64,000 bases of DNA from Epiperipatus broadwayi (GCA_028023455.1 JAQFVV010000002.1:31317725-31381724); one strand, 5' to 3'. Shown: positions 32,122-44,006, numbered from the stretch's first letter. Program-made: numbers and translations. Notes: a model not told the origin generated them from the sequence alone.

Positions 32122-34267
32122 GTTAAGAAGAGATGTGTGTAAAGAAACATTTGAATATATACAATACCAATTATTGGATCATAATAAGGAATTAATGAAG
32201 ATGTTAAACATAAAGTATGATAAAAAATGGGATTGGTTAAAAAGGAAGAATGAGAATTTGGAAGATGGTTTACATGAAAATAATATAGGAAGTGATAATT
32301 GCATTAAAAAAAATGTTAAAGTTGTAAATTTATCAAATATTGAGTTTGATAATGATCAGTTGGAGATATTAAATAAGGGAAAAAAGTATATACCATTTGT
32401 TAGTGGAGATGTCCATAAAGAAACTGTTGTAAGTGTGGAAGCAGCAGACATTAAAGATGAATTAAAAATTGAACTGCAGTCAAAACTTAATAATGTGATA
32501 AATATTAAAAAAGGTTATAATAAAAAAGAATGGAAAGAAAAGTGTATTATAAAAAAAATTATAGAAAAGGTGAATAATGAGAGGTTGATAATAACATGTG
32601 AAGACAAAGGTAATAGGTTTGTAATTTTAAAAGAATCTGAGTATAATAAGAAAATGAATGAGGACATAGTAAAACAAGGTTATGAAGAAATGTATAAAGA
32701 TCCTTGAAATAAAATAAAAACAAAGTATAAAGTAATATTGAATTATATGAAAGAGAAGAAATTGATTAATAGTAAAGAATATAGATGGTTATATCCAACG
32801 GCTTTTGTGCATCCATATATATTTGGAAAAATAAAAACACACAAAGAAGATATGGCTGCAAGAGTAATTGTAAATTTTGACAATCATATTCTTAAGAATT
32901 TATGTACAATAATATATAAAAAAATAGTAGATGTAATTGGATATGGTACCTATAGTATTAAAAATTCAGAAGAAATTGTTATGGAATTAAATAATATTAA
33001 ATTAAATAGGAATAGTTTGATTGCTTCATTAGATGTAGAAAAAATGTATCAAAGTGTTCCAAGAGATGAAAGTATAAAGTTAGTTATAAGTATGTTGGAA
33101 AAAAGTGGAAGAATATGTAAAGAATGGATATACACTATTAAGGAAGCATTGATGATAATAAGTGATAGTTTGTATTTTAAATATAAGGATAGGTTTTGGA
33201 ATATAAAAAAAGGATGGGTTATGGGTTGTTCAATAAGTGGGTTATTATCATCGATGTTTATAAATAATTTGGAAGAAAAAATAGTAGGAAAATATATAAA
33301 AAATAAAGAAATAATTAAATATTTTAGATATGTGGATGATATAATTGTTGTTGGAAATAGTAGGAGTATATTGAAAGTATTTAATGAATTGAATGATAAT
33401 ATATATAAAATTAAGTTTACAATGGAGAAGGAAGAAAACGGTTTAAAATATTTGGATATTTATTTGAATAGAAATAAGGAAAATGAAATAGAGGTGAAAC
33501 AGTATATTAAAGATGTTGAAATTAGAGGAATAATTGATCCTAGTTCATACCAACCTTGGTCACAAAAAATGTCAGTTTTAAAGGGGTTTAAAATAAAAAA
33601 TGATAGACTTACAATAAATAAAAAAGAATCTATAGAACAAAAAATGAATATAGAAAAGGATTATGTAAAGATGGGGTATAATAAAAAAGATATTAGAAAA
33701 GTTTTGAACAGTAAGAGTAAAGATGAAGTAAAATATGGGGGAAGCAAAAACGGAAATAAAAATAAAGATGGAAGGTTCAATAATAAATGGATATCAATAC
33801 CTTATTATAAAGATGTATATAAGATTTTAAGAAAAGGGAGGTTGAATGAGAATATAAGAATTGCATGGAAGAATAATAAATCATTGGAAAAATGGATATC
33901 AAATGTGAAGAGAGAGAATGATAAAGAAAGTAAAATAGGATTAGTATATAAAATAATTTGTAGGAGTTGCAGTAAAATATATATAGGGCAAACGGGGAAA
34001 ACAGCAATAGAAAGAGGAAAAGAGCATAATAGGGCTATTGAAAGGAAGGACATAAATTCAGGACCATATGTTCATTATTTGAATACTGGTCATAGAATGA
34101 GATGTATTGAGGATATGAAGGTTATAAAATATGTTAAAGATTATAATAGAAGGAAATATTATGAGACTGTATATATTCAAGAAAATATGAATAAATGTGT
34201 TAATTTAGTTAAAGGACCTGCAAAGTTGAGTAGTAAATGGGCATTGAAGGATAACTGGAAAATTTAA
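32120..34267 (+). pseudogene. Penelope-like RT + GIY-YIG endonuclease, one stop from open
   Basis: One frame runs from ATG 32120 to 34267, interrupted only by a TGA at 32705-32707. Order of domains: N-terminal Penelope domain (about residues 1-195, with a KGKKYIPFV block), RT finger block with PYIFGKIKTHK and ARVIV, motif A SLDVEKMYQSVP, motif B GWVMGCSISG, catalytic YVDD at 33329-33340, the LKYLDIYL block, a Lys-rich linker, and a C-terminal GIY-YIG nuclease from about 33931 (GLVYKIICRSCSKIYIGQTG) to the end. The Cys pair in that last motif is typical of Penelope endonucleases. Such proteins reverse-transcribe their own RNA primed at a nicked target. The enzyme would act in the nucleus; this copy is probably inactive because of the stop. 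Codon use is extremely AT-rich. The 3' region (34268-34775) is non-coding. Confidence 0.93.
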
Positions 34268-34775
34268 TATATGGTTGATTTGTTGTTGTTGTTGTTTTTT
34301 TTTTTTTTTTAAATTGATATATATGATATATGTAAATAATTAGTTAATATAAATAATTGTTAATTATAGATAAATAAGTTTATATTTGAAGATATGGTTA
34401 GTAAAAATATATGAGAAATGATATATAATTTAATGTATAAAGTATGTGTATGTAATTTTATGGTGTATAATATATGTATATAATTATTGAATTGTATTTA
34501 ATGTAATTTTATCTATTGTATAAAAATAATATGTATATAAAATAAAAAAATTGAGGGGAGGGGGATATATATATATATGTAAATAGGTTGTGTGATTATG
34601 TAAAATGATTATATAAAATGAACGTTAGAGGGAGTATTGATAGATATAAAGGTCATGTGATTATATTAGAAGTGTATTTTGAAAAGGCCCTAATGTAGGG
34701 CGAAAACCGGTTCAATAAAGGAAATATTTATTATTTTTATATAGTTGTTTTATTTCAATTGTGTTGAACTATTAT

Positions 34776-34789
34776 TGATTATACATAAT
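34776..34789. repeat. Target-site duplication, right, of Penelope-like element
   Basis: This is the exact second copy of tgattatacataat found at 30189-30202. Confidence 0.7.
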
Positions 34790-34887
34790 GTATGGAAACC
34801 ACTAATCAACTTTTCTCTTAGGAAAAAAATTGAGAAATCATGAGGAACCTCATAGATAAGTATATGAAATTTCTACTGACTCTATTC

Positions 34888-34990
34888 AAAAATCTAGGGG
34901 TTCAGGTTCAATTTCCATGTTAATACTGACACTGGTCAGGTCAGAAATACCCAAAAAAGAGGGGATAATAATACCTCTTGAAATACTAAA
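34888..34990 (+). mobile_element. SINE with central domain, copy 2 (5'-truncated)
   Basis: It begins at the B-box region (ggttcaggttcaatttcca) and continues into the family's central block (actgacactggtcaggtcag, gaggggataataatacctct). The tRNA A-box half and the 3' tail are absent. It lies immediately before copy 3. Confidence 0.7.
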
Positions 34991-35000
34991 GACAAAGTCT

Positions 35001-35256
35001 TTGGCAGGCTAGTTCAGTTGGTTAGTGTTATCTTAAAATTCAATATTCATGAATATCAAGGATCCAGGTTAAATTCCCATGCTAGTACTGTCACTGGTCA
35101 GGCCAGCAACACCTGAAGAAAAGGGGAGAATAATACTTTGTATGCTAACCTGTGTGCTATTACTGACAGTTGAATATATTTGGAATATTTAAATAATGTC
35201 AAATTTTTCTAAAGACATTCAGTACTTATATTAGATGATGGAAATCGTCCAATATA
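35001..35256 (+). mobile_element. SINE with central domain, copy 3
   Basis: tRNA-like head with A-box look-alike (ggctagttcagttggttag), B-box region (ccaggttaaattccc), the central block (actgtcactggtcaggccag, caacacctgaagaaaagggg) and the tail gatgatggaaatcgtccaat. Its 3' end touches the 3' end of the LINE that reads the other way. Confidence 0.85.
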
Positions 35257-38175
35257 TCATCATCATTATCAACCATTATCAATCCACTGCAGGATGAAGG
35301 TCTCTCCAAGTTTAATCCATCTTCTCTGATCTTTAGCTTCTCTTCTCCACATCACCCCTACACACTTTCTTATTTCATCCATCCATCTCACATGTGGTCT
35401 CATTCTGGGTCTTTTAAAATCTCTTGGAATCCAGTTTAAAATTTCAATTGTCCATCTATTATCATCTCTTCTAGCAATATGTCCAGCCCAACTCCACTTC
35501 AATTTTTTAATTTTTTCAATGAGGTCAGTAACACCTGTTTGTTCTCTTACCCATACATTGCGTTTTCAATCTCTTCTTGTTACTCCTAACATACATGTCT
35601 CCATACTTCTTTGAGTGGTCTGAAGTCTCTGTATTTCTCTTCTATTAAGTGTCCAAGTCTCAGAACCATAAGTAAGAACTGGTAAAACACATTTGTTAAA
35701 AACCTTCCTTTTCAAACACATAGGCATATTTCCTTTTAGTATCAAGTTATTTCTACCAAAAGCACTCCAACCAAGTTTAATTCTATGATTAATTTCCTCC
35801 ATTATGTTTCCATCTGTATTAATAATCTGACCAAGGTATTTGTAACTGTTAACTTTTTCTAATTCATCATAATCAATCTTTATTTTCATATTTTGAGCAA
35901 ATTGATTAAACATTACTTTAGTCTTTTTAACATTTATCTTTAGTTTTACTTTCATCTGATAATTCCTGTAACATTTCCTGCAGATCTGAAGCATTATTTG
36001 CAAAAACAACTACATCATCTGCGAAATCTAAATGACTTAAATAATCACCATTTACTTTCACTCCTTCAGTTTCCCATTTTAATCCACAAAATACTTCATG
36101 CAGCACTGCTGTAAAAAGTTTTGGAGATATGGAGTCACCTTGTCTTACACCTTTCTCAATGTTGACTTTCCCAGTGTCATTATGTAATCTAATTGTTGCT
36201 GTTGCATTTTTATAAATATTCTTTAAAATATGACAATATCCTGGATCTATACCTTGATGATCTAATGCTTTAATCACTGAAGAAATGTTTATAGAATCAA
36301 ATGCCTTTTTATAATCTACAAATCCTAAGCATAATGGCAACTCATATTCATTTGTCCTTTCTATAACTTCTCTCAATACTTGGATATGATCTACTGTACT
36401 AAAACCACTTTTAAATCCAGCTTGTTCTCTTGGTTGGTGGAAATCCAATGTTCTCTGTAGACGAGTTGTAATTATCTTGGTAAAAATTTTATATAAAACT
36501 GATAAAAGGCTGATAGGTCTGTAATTTCTAATATCTTCTTTATCACCTTTTTAAAATATTAATATTATTACTGCATTCTTCCAATCATCCGGTACATCTT
36601 TATCATTTAGACATTTGGTATATAACTTTGCTAAAAAAATTTCTATTTCTTCACCTGCTTCTTTTAATATATCAATTACAAATCCATCATTACCTGGAGC
36701 CTTTCCTTTCTTCATACATTTAATTGCATGTCTCACTTCTTCATTTAAAATTCTGGGCAATTCAGAAGATGTAATAGATATATGAGGTACTTGTTCTTTA
36801 TTACTATATAATTCTTGATAAAAATCTTCTACCAATTTCATGATGTCAGCTCTCTTTTTAGTAATAATTCCATCTATTTTTCTTATTGCAGATATAAATT
36901 TCCTACCAATACCAAAATGTTGTTTTACATTCTTAAGACTTTTATTTTCTTCTACAGCTTTCCTTGCTAGTTCACAGTTATACTTTCTTATATCATTTTC
37001 AATTCTTTTCCACACCATTTTACAAAATTCGAGATATTCAATTCTTTTTAATGCATCATTTTTGTATATCTTCATATTCCTTCTTTTCTTCATAAATTCT
37101 CTAGTCTCAGTAGACATTTTATTGGTCAATTGCTGCTTTTTTCTACCAGCTATCTTTGTTGCAGTTTTTAAAAGTGTATCAGTTATTTTCATATTAATTT
37201 CATTCAAATCTGAATCCTGTTCAAAATCTACTAATACTTGAAACCGATTTTTAAGTTCTAATTTAAATTCATTAGAATGTTTCTGAAGATTAGAAATATC
37301 AACTGTAAATATTGTTTTTCTTAATAATTTTTGTCTCTCTAGTTTTACATTAACACGTATCTTACACCTTACTAATTGATGATCACTTCCTGTGTTAAAT
37401 TTATTAAGAACATTACAATCTTGAAATATGTATTTCCTGTTAGTCAAAATATAATCCAATTCTGCTGTACCTTCATTTGGATGCTTCCATGTCCATTTCC
37501 TTTTAACATTTTTCTCAAAAAAAGAATTCATAATATAAAGTTTTTCTTTTTCTGCAAACTCCACAAGTCTATGTCCTCTCTCATTTCTATTACCATAACC
37601 AAAATTACCTATAGCACTTTCATCTTTCATTTGTTTACCAATTCTAGCATTAAAGTCTCCCATAACAATTTTAAAATGTTGTTTACTCTGATCAAAAGCC
37701 TTTTGTACATCCATATAAAAATCTTCTACTACTTCATCACTATGAGAACTTGTTGGGGCATAAACCTGAATTATCTGCATTTGGTATCTGCTATTAAGTT
37801 GTATAACTAATCTTGCCACTCTGTTCAATACACCATCAATCTCCACAATATTGTTCTTCCACTTTTTATTTATAATGAATCCTACTCCACTTGTATTTCC
37901 AATATTTGTGCCTTTATAATAGAATATATGTCCTCTTTTTAAATCAATTGTCTCTTCACCTTTTCTTCTAACTTCACAAAGTCCAATAATGTCCCATTTA
38001 ATATAAGAAAGTTCTTCTTCTAATTCCTGTAATCTTCCTTCACTTGAAAGTGATCTGCAGTTGTAAGTACCTAAATAAAAAGTCGTCATCAAATGGCAGC
38101 CTGGGTCCACAATCAGGGGATTCTTAGCACCCTCCGCCTTCGGCCACCAACCGCTGCCTTGGTTGGTGATACAGT
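35257..38175 (-). mobile_element. RTE-like LINE, nearly full length, inactive
   Basis: Minus-strand element. The endonuclease starts at about 38090 (TFYLGTYNCRSLSS; GLCEVRRKGEE; GDFNARIG; SDHQLVRCKI), an AP-endonuclease-like domain of the kind annotated as craniofacial development protein 2-like. RT follows: GKAPGNDGFVIDILKEAGEE, KAFDSINISS, GVRQGDSISPKLF and the catalytic LDFADDVVVFAN near 36020. The C-terminal part has YKYLGQIINTDG, TYGSETWTLNR and WAGHIARRDDNRW. In-frame stops lie at about 36551 and 35566, and a small deletion shifts the frame near 35945. The 3' end is short and ends in a GATGATGAT-rich tail. I infer the RTE or a close clade from domain order, the Cfdp2-like endonuclease and the short 3' end. 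It would supply EN and RT for target-primed reverse transcription. Confidence 0.88.
36551..38110 (-). pseudogene. LINE endonuclease and RT N-terminal open segment
   Basis: This 519-codon frame is the longest plausible coding segment outside the simple repeats. It holds the complete endonuclease (catalytic N in YNCRSL, E in GLCEVRR, D in GDFNARIG, SDH near residue 240) and the first RT block (KKGKAPGNDGF). It ends at an in-frame TAA; the next segment (36448-35927) continues in the same frame. The start at 38110 is the first ATG before the endonuclease; 38090-38092, seven codons in, is an alternative. Confidence 0.85.
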
Positions 38176-39325
38176 TAAAAAAGATACATTATAAATTCTT
38201 TCTTTGAGACAAATGCTAAACAAAAATTGATATGGAAACAGCAGAATTAGATTATACTTTGATTAACAGTGGATATGTATTTTAAGATTGTATTGTTTTT
38301 ATTAAATTCCAACAAAGGAAGTGATCATCAATTACTAAGGTGTAAGATACAGGTTAATGCAAAACTAGAAACAAAAATTATTAAGAAAAATCAGTATTCA
38401 TAATTGCCATTTCTAACTATCAGAAACATTTCAATAAATTTAAATTAGGACTTACAAACTGTTTTAAAATATTAACAGATATTGTAGAGGGTTTAGATTT
38501 GAATGAAATCAAGAGAAAAATGACTGATACATTATTAAGAACAGTAACAAAGATAGCTGGTACAAGAAAATGGTAATTAGTAGTAAGTTTGCTACTGAAA
38601 CAAGACAATGTATAAAGAAAAGAAGGAATATGAAAATATATATAAATGATCCATTATGAAGAACTGAATATCCAGAGTTTTGTAAAATGGTATGAAAAGA
38701 ACTAATAACTATACATGAAAATATAATTACAAAAAAAAAATCAAGTCAGATGTCACATGACCTACTTTAACAAATTTGTATTACAAATGTTATATATAGA
38801 ACTCACAAATTAAGCTCTTAACAAGCTTGAGACTATCCCCAACCCCAGACTAGTTTTTGCTACTGGCATCCTCAGTGAAGTGCTAGGCTATTCAAGCATT
38901 AGATTTTATATATGGTGTATCTGAACTTAGTTCAGTCCCATATGGCTATTTAAGTTAGCTGAATTGGAAGACATATGCATGTCTGAAAATTTCAGATTTT
39001 CTAATTAAAAGTTATCCATTAGATAACATGCTGGACTTATCCTGATATTTTTAATCTAATCCTTAAATATCCTAGCACCCCACTGAGGGCACCAGTAGTA
39101 GAAACCAGTCTGGGATTGGGGATATTCTGCAAAGCTTGTTAAGAGCTTATTTGCAAGCTCTATATATAACATGAAAATATAATTTTGAATTAGCAAGGGC
39201 AGTTATTAAAGAGAATAAAAGTTTAAAAAGTATACAACAACATTTTGGAATTGATAACAGTTTATTTCTGCAATTAGAAGAAAAGATGAAACTATTATCA
39301 AAAACAGAGATGACTGCCAAATAAG
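38176..39325 (+). pseudogene. RTE-like LINE fragment, split by a foldback
   Basis: Plus-strand remnant of the same LINE family. It reads from the late endonuclease (ETAELDYTLINSGYVF, GSDHQLLRCKI) into the linker (TKIAGTRKW) up to 38728. It resumes at 39169 (ELARAVIKENKSLKSIQQHF) and ends in the KDETIIKNRDDC region. The interrupting 440 bp is a separate element with a 16-bp target duplication. Many stops. It abuts the 5' end of the minus-strand LINE, so the two copies diverge from about 38175. Confidence 0.8.
38729..39168. mobile_element. Foldback element (440 bp) with 16-bp target duplication
   Basis: It is flanked by exact copies of acatgaaaatataatt (38713-38728 and 39169-39184). The arms are inverted: tatatatagaactcacaaat and gctcttaacaagctt on the left; aagcttgttaagagctt and gcaagctctatatata on the right. 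An A-rich run follows the left duplication. Non-coding. A single 16-bp duplication is longer than the 8-11 bp expected for hAT or Mutator-like elements and nearer to what reverse-transcribed insertions leave. Relatives are at 47.8 and 55.9 kb. Confidence 0.85.
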
Positions 39326-40015
39326 CTTTTTCTATCCATTGGAGCTTTAAAAAACTGCAATATTGAGTATTTCCAATGTTTTTAATTCTGGTTTACTTCA
39401 GATAGCAATGAGATGAATGAGAGATTTGGAAACAGAATACTTGATATCTACACTGAATATTATTTTTGAATATATAAAACAAATATACAAAATGTATGTA
39501 GATATAATAAATATCAAAATTAATAAATACTATTGACATTGGTTGAGTTAAAAACTTTGGCGATTTAAAATTTAGTCTCTATAAATTATTCTTAGCTTAG
39601 CAATTTCTAATCCAAAAAAATTCAAATATCAAAGGGCTTCGTATTAATAATATCTCGGGTTTTTTTTATTATTTACTCAAAGGTTATAAAATTTCTGCCA
39701 ACAAATCATTTAGGTAATTAAAATTACACAGTTCGATTGTTAATCGCTTAGAAATCTGAAAATATAACAAAAATCTAATCTAGTTAATTACTTACGATGT
39801 TATTTAATCTTTATTAACTGATGTTTTTTTTTTTTTCAAAATAATTTTCAGTTGTTTTTTTTTTCAAAAAGTTACTTTTATTATCTATTAAATACATTAC
39901 ATCTGAGCAAGAATAAGAGAAAGGCGTTAAATAAATAATACTTAACAATTGATATATTAATCTGTAATTGAGTTTAAAGTTTATATCCAGCTGAAACATT
40001 TAATAAAAATTAGTG
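39326..40015. other. AT-rich DNA, no feature recognised
   Basis: T-rich and A-rich runs only. No tRNA-like boxes, inverted repeats or coding pattern. Confidence 0.6.
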
Positions 40016-40290
40016 TTTTCCTGAAAGTTTGTGATGATGGTGTTCTGGTTGTATTTTTATATTGGACTATTTCCATCATCTAATATGTGTATCGAATGTC
40101 TTTAGAAAAATTTAACTTTATTTAAATATTCCAAATACATTCAGCTGTTAGTAATAGCACATCAAACAGGTTAGTATATGCACAACGTTTTGAGAGGTAT
40201 TTAGTCTCCCCTCTTCTTCAGGTGTTGCTGGCCTGACCAGTGACAGTACTAGCATGGGATTCGAACCTGGGCCCTTAGATTCTTGAATAT
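40016..40290 (-). mobile_element. SINE with central domain, copy 4 (tRNA head truncated)
   Basis: On the minus strand it runs from ttcaagaatctaagggccca and ggttcgaatcccatg (good B-box) through the central block (actgtcactggtcaggccag, caacacctgaagaagagggg) to gatgatggaaatagtccaat and a ~45-bp tail shared with copy 1. The A-box half is missing. Confidence 0.82.
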
Positions 40291-41026
40291 AAAGTCTAAC
40301 AAAATGATTAATAAATAATCTTGAATATTTCTCTCACATGATTTACTAAAATTAGTGTATTAAAGTAATATATTTTTAAGTAGAACTGTAGTATTTTTTA
40401 CGCTATGTGTTGTTTTCTTTGATCTAAAAAAGATTTCACATCCTAATTGCAAAACAACTAAGTTTCAATGGTAACTAAGCATCACCATTTATATTTTAAA
40501 AATCCTTTTAAAGAATGTACTATGTGTAAATAAATACAAGGGAAATATATGTGTTCCAAATAAAGGTAATTCTATTAATTTTCAAAAGATGATTCCATTG
40601 CCTGATTATTACAAAAAAAATGTTTCCTCTACATTTTGCAATCTCTTTTGGCCATTTTTGGTCACATATTCTTCATTTTATGCTTATTTTATAGTAAATT
40701 CATAGTTTGATGTATATTTAAAATTTTAATTCCCAAATAATCCACATTTGGCAGTGTTTTTGCAAAAAAATCTATTTTTTTCCCTTGATGTTTATTGTCA
40801 TATTGTCCAGCTTCTTTTACCTTATAAGGTGCCACAACGTGCTGTTTGTCAATTTCAACCATTGTTGGCCAGGCATGTCTAACTGTCAAAGTCAGAAATC
40901 ACACCAAGATGTTTTATGCTTTTGCAATAGACTTTGAATGTAAATAAATATATTTCCCATAATTTTTTACATTCATAATTAATTTTTTTAAAATTAATTT
41001 ATAAATATTAATTTTTATTAACTACA
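40291..41026. other. AT-rich DNA, no feature recognised
   Basis: A 66-codon minus-strand frame at 40689-40889 (contains ARHAWPTMVEIDKQ-like text) has no family I recognise and no flanking element ends. It could be a relic or chance. Confidence 0.4.
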
Positions 41027-41640
41027 ATGTCAGCATGTAATACTTATATGAGGCTATAACCTTAGTATATGCACCTTGAGTGCTTAATTTATTACAAGAG
41101 AGACCTCTACAAATCTTAAACACAAGATTCGACTTTATAAAGATAAGAGCAGCCTCTTATCTTCAACCTATTTTTCTAAATATATAGGCAAATCTAAATC
41201 ATTTTGATTTGAGAGTGTGAATCATGCTTTTAAAATTTGTAGAGGTCGCTTTTGTAATAAATTGAGCACTCAAGGTGCATGTACTAAGGTTATGGCCTTA
41301 TTTAAGTATTACATGCTGACATTGTGCTTAATAAGAATTAATATTTACAACTTTAAATTGATTCAAAATATTTCTAAATTTAATATCTGACTATTGACTC
41401 ATTGTAAATCAAAAAATTTCATGAACATTAATGTTTAACAGAAATAGTGGATTAGCTTCACACTCTCAAATCAAAATGCTTTAGATTTGCCTATATATTT
41501 AGAAAAATATATTGAAGATAAGAGGCTGCTCTTATCTTTATAAAATCAAATCTTGTGTATAAGATTTGTAGAGGTCCCTCTTGTAATAAATTAAGCACTC
41601 AAGGCGCATATACTAAGGTTAAGACTTATATAAGTATTAA
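41027..41640. mobile_element. Complex foldback, three arms (gtagaggtc family)
   Basis: A first palindrome (41027-41322) has arms atgtcagcatgtaatactta and taagtattacatgctgacat, with inner gagacctctacaaat pairing with atttgtagaggtc. A third arm (41455-41640) is the reverse complement of 41041-41215, including gataagagcagcctcttatc and gtagaggtccctcttgtaat. The motif gtagaggtcc and the gaggctataacct motif link it to the MITE-like palindromes at 27.4 and 47.2 kb. Non-coding. Confidence 0.8.
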
Positions 41641-43867
41641 TTTATTTATCTAAATATAAACTTTGACTTAAACATTTTTAAATTTTATAAGAAAAATAAT
41701 CAAGTCAAGTAAATAACACTTGATCACTATTAAAGACAAATGGATAATGCTTGGCCGCTATTTGCATATCAATGGTATTTGGTGAAACTAGCAAAAAACA
41801 ATTATTTTTCATAAATATTTATGTATTTTCCTAGATTTAGAATTTTAGTTAAAATATTTAATTTTAGATGAAGAAAATACAACAGAAGTGAATAATAAGC
41901 ATTCATAATTTCTAAGACAGAAGAAATCACTGCCAATTTCACATAATTATTGGTTGAAATATAATTCTTTTGTTTTATTGCAGGTCATTTTTCTTATGAT
42001 TTACTTGTATTTTTTTTCAGTTATTAATGTTAATTTAAATTTTTCATTACATGTATACAATTTGAATGTAAAATAATTCAATTTTTAGAAGCAAATTAAA
42101 ACAATTCTGATTATTGTACATTAATATATTTGTGAATAGAAATGGACTAGAACCGTATTTAAATAATGAAATCACTCAAATTTTTACTAAATCTGGCCAA
42201 CAAGAAAATTTGTCAGCCAAAGGGTTAATTAAGATATGACTCAGATTATGTCTTTAAGAATTGAAATATTTGTTTCATTCTTATAAAATAAATTTATAAA
42301 TAAAAGTTCAATTTTGCACTGTTTTTCCAAATAAATTTATATATCAAAATATTGAAATGATATCTGAACAGTAGCATAACTATCAAGTCACAAAGGAAGA
42401 CAATGTCTGTGAGGATGCAGTTCAGGAGTCCATATTCATATAAAAACAAGTACTACCTATATCTCATAAATTTTTGTTGGAGCCCTCTTTGAATTTCTGC
42501 CTTCGGACCCCATTTTTCTGGTTATGACACTGTACCTGAACATGTGATTTTATGTCCATGGTATTATATGACTTGGAACATGTTAGAAATTTGTAGTATT
42601 AGAGAGGTAATTAATAAAAAATAATACTCAAATATTTATTTAATAATAATATCCATTAATCCATGGCAATAGATGCTCAGTACCATAAAGATATTATGGA
42701 ATGTGGACTAGTCCATTATTTGAAGGTAAGGTGAGATATAACAGTTATAACGCTTATTTGATGGGGGGAAATACAACTTTGTTCTTGTCTTTTGTTTTTT
42801 GTTTTCTTGATACAAAAAACGTTTTATAGCTCTCAATTTTCAGAAATCATAATGAGTCTCTGGTAACCATTTATCTATGATTGGAAGCAACCTATTCAAC
42901 AAAATCCTTGAAAGTATGTTTGTAGTAGAGGATTGTGAAAGATAATAATGATATTCAGTGTTGTTTACTTCAGTCTATAATGGAGGCAATAAAAGCATAC
43001 TTAAGTTCAGATCAGCACAATTTATAGACTCATATATTTATAAAATCAAAAAATTCTAATAATATTCTCATATCACCATCATGTTTTTAAAAAATTTTCA
43101 TATATTTTATCAGTATCTGAAGCCTTTCCATTATGAAGATTAAAAAAGACTGTTTTACTTTTACTGATGTGGATAACTTTGTCCAAATCAAATTAAAGAG
43201 AATAGATATGAGAAGGACCCCCAAAATAACCAGAATTGATCTCTAGTATGTATGTCTGGTGTAGTACATGCTTCTGCAGTTAGATATTTCTTGCAGGGAT
43301 CTTTCTACATCAATCGTCCAAATGACATCACATCACTGTGGGAAATGGTAGTGCTATAAAGGATATTTTTTGTAAAGTGCGTTTTACGTATTTGTCAATT
43401 TTTGTAATGGCTGCCACATATGGCGGCGAACTAACAAATGAAATTTTAAGTTAGAAACATGATTGAGCACTTCTTTATTTCAAAAATTATCAAAATATGT
43501 ATGTATTATTAATAATTAAATTTGGTGGAATAAAAAAATAAAGATCTGATTAGAATTATAGTCATTTATTAATGAATTATAAAGTCATTATTAATATTAG
43601 TATAAAATATGCTCCAGTATTATTCTATAATAGCGTAAATTCAGCGTAAATTCATTCATTCAAAACTTATAATAAGTATTAAGTCAGTAAAAGTAAAAGT
43701 AAATAATGTTTAAAAAAGAATATACATTTTAATTTAAACTACAACTTTATAGTTTTGTTGTTTTTTTAAATTAAAAACAGATTAAATTGTTTTTAGAATG
43801 TAAAAAATAATTTATAAACTAAAAAAAGAAAGAAAATATTTTTAAGTAGATAATAAGCTTGTTTTTT
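41641..43867. other. AT-rich DNA, mostly unassigned
   Basis: Contains a copy of the ggactagtccattatttg / gagatataaca dispersed repeat at 42695-42745 (relatives at 18.1 and 18.6 kb). The rest shows no gene, SINE or palindrome that I can support. Confidence 0.5.
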
Positions 43868-44006
43868 AAAACATGCAAACTCTTCACACAGTAGTGCCAC
43901 TTAGTGCAAGCTAGAGTAATTAATGGATACCTGAAGGTTTGTGCATCCATTGATTACTCTATCTTGCACTGAGTGGCACTACTGTATGGAGAGTTTGCCT
44001 GTTTTA
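43868..44006. mobile_element. MITE-like palindrome (agtgccac family), copy 1
   Basis: Left arm aaaacatgcaaactctt, cagtagtgccacttagtgca, agagtaat pairs with attactct, tgcactgagtggcactactg, gagagtttgcctgtttt. Immediately outside the right arm is aagcataaaaaatggtgatcatgtga, a tail also seen next to copies at 44.8 and 52.6 kb, so it belongs to the element. Confidence 0.88.

Larger units (their letters stand above)
30203..34775. mobile_element. Penelope-like retroelement, head-to-head inverted partial dimer
   Basis: The unit consists of an inverted, 5'-truncated copy (about 30250-32090, minus) joined at ~32090 to a nearly complete forward copy (32091-34775, plus). Outer ends are inverted repeats: cctttattgaaccggttttc on the left pairs with gaaaaccggttcaataaagg on the right. 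Symmetry extends outward to the gttcaacacaattg motif. The two copies are almost identical by eye, differing by scattered bases and 1-bp A-run indels, so both arose in the same or a very recent event. Partial inverted dimers flanked by one target duplication are a known structural habit of Penelope-like elements. About 45 bp between the left duplication and the symmetric part is unpaired. Confidence 0.9.

Noticed and set aside
36840-37810. Plus-strand frames of 130-145 codons opposite the LINE
   Set aside because: They are antisense shadows of the minus-strand endonuclease/RT frame, with Phe/Ile/Ser-rich composition typical of that.
40689-40889. 66-codon minus-strand frame
   Set aside because: Protein-like in composition, but no family was recognised and no element ends were found; too little to call.
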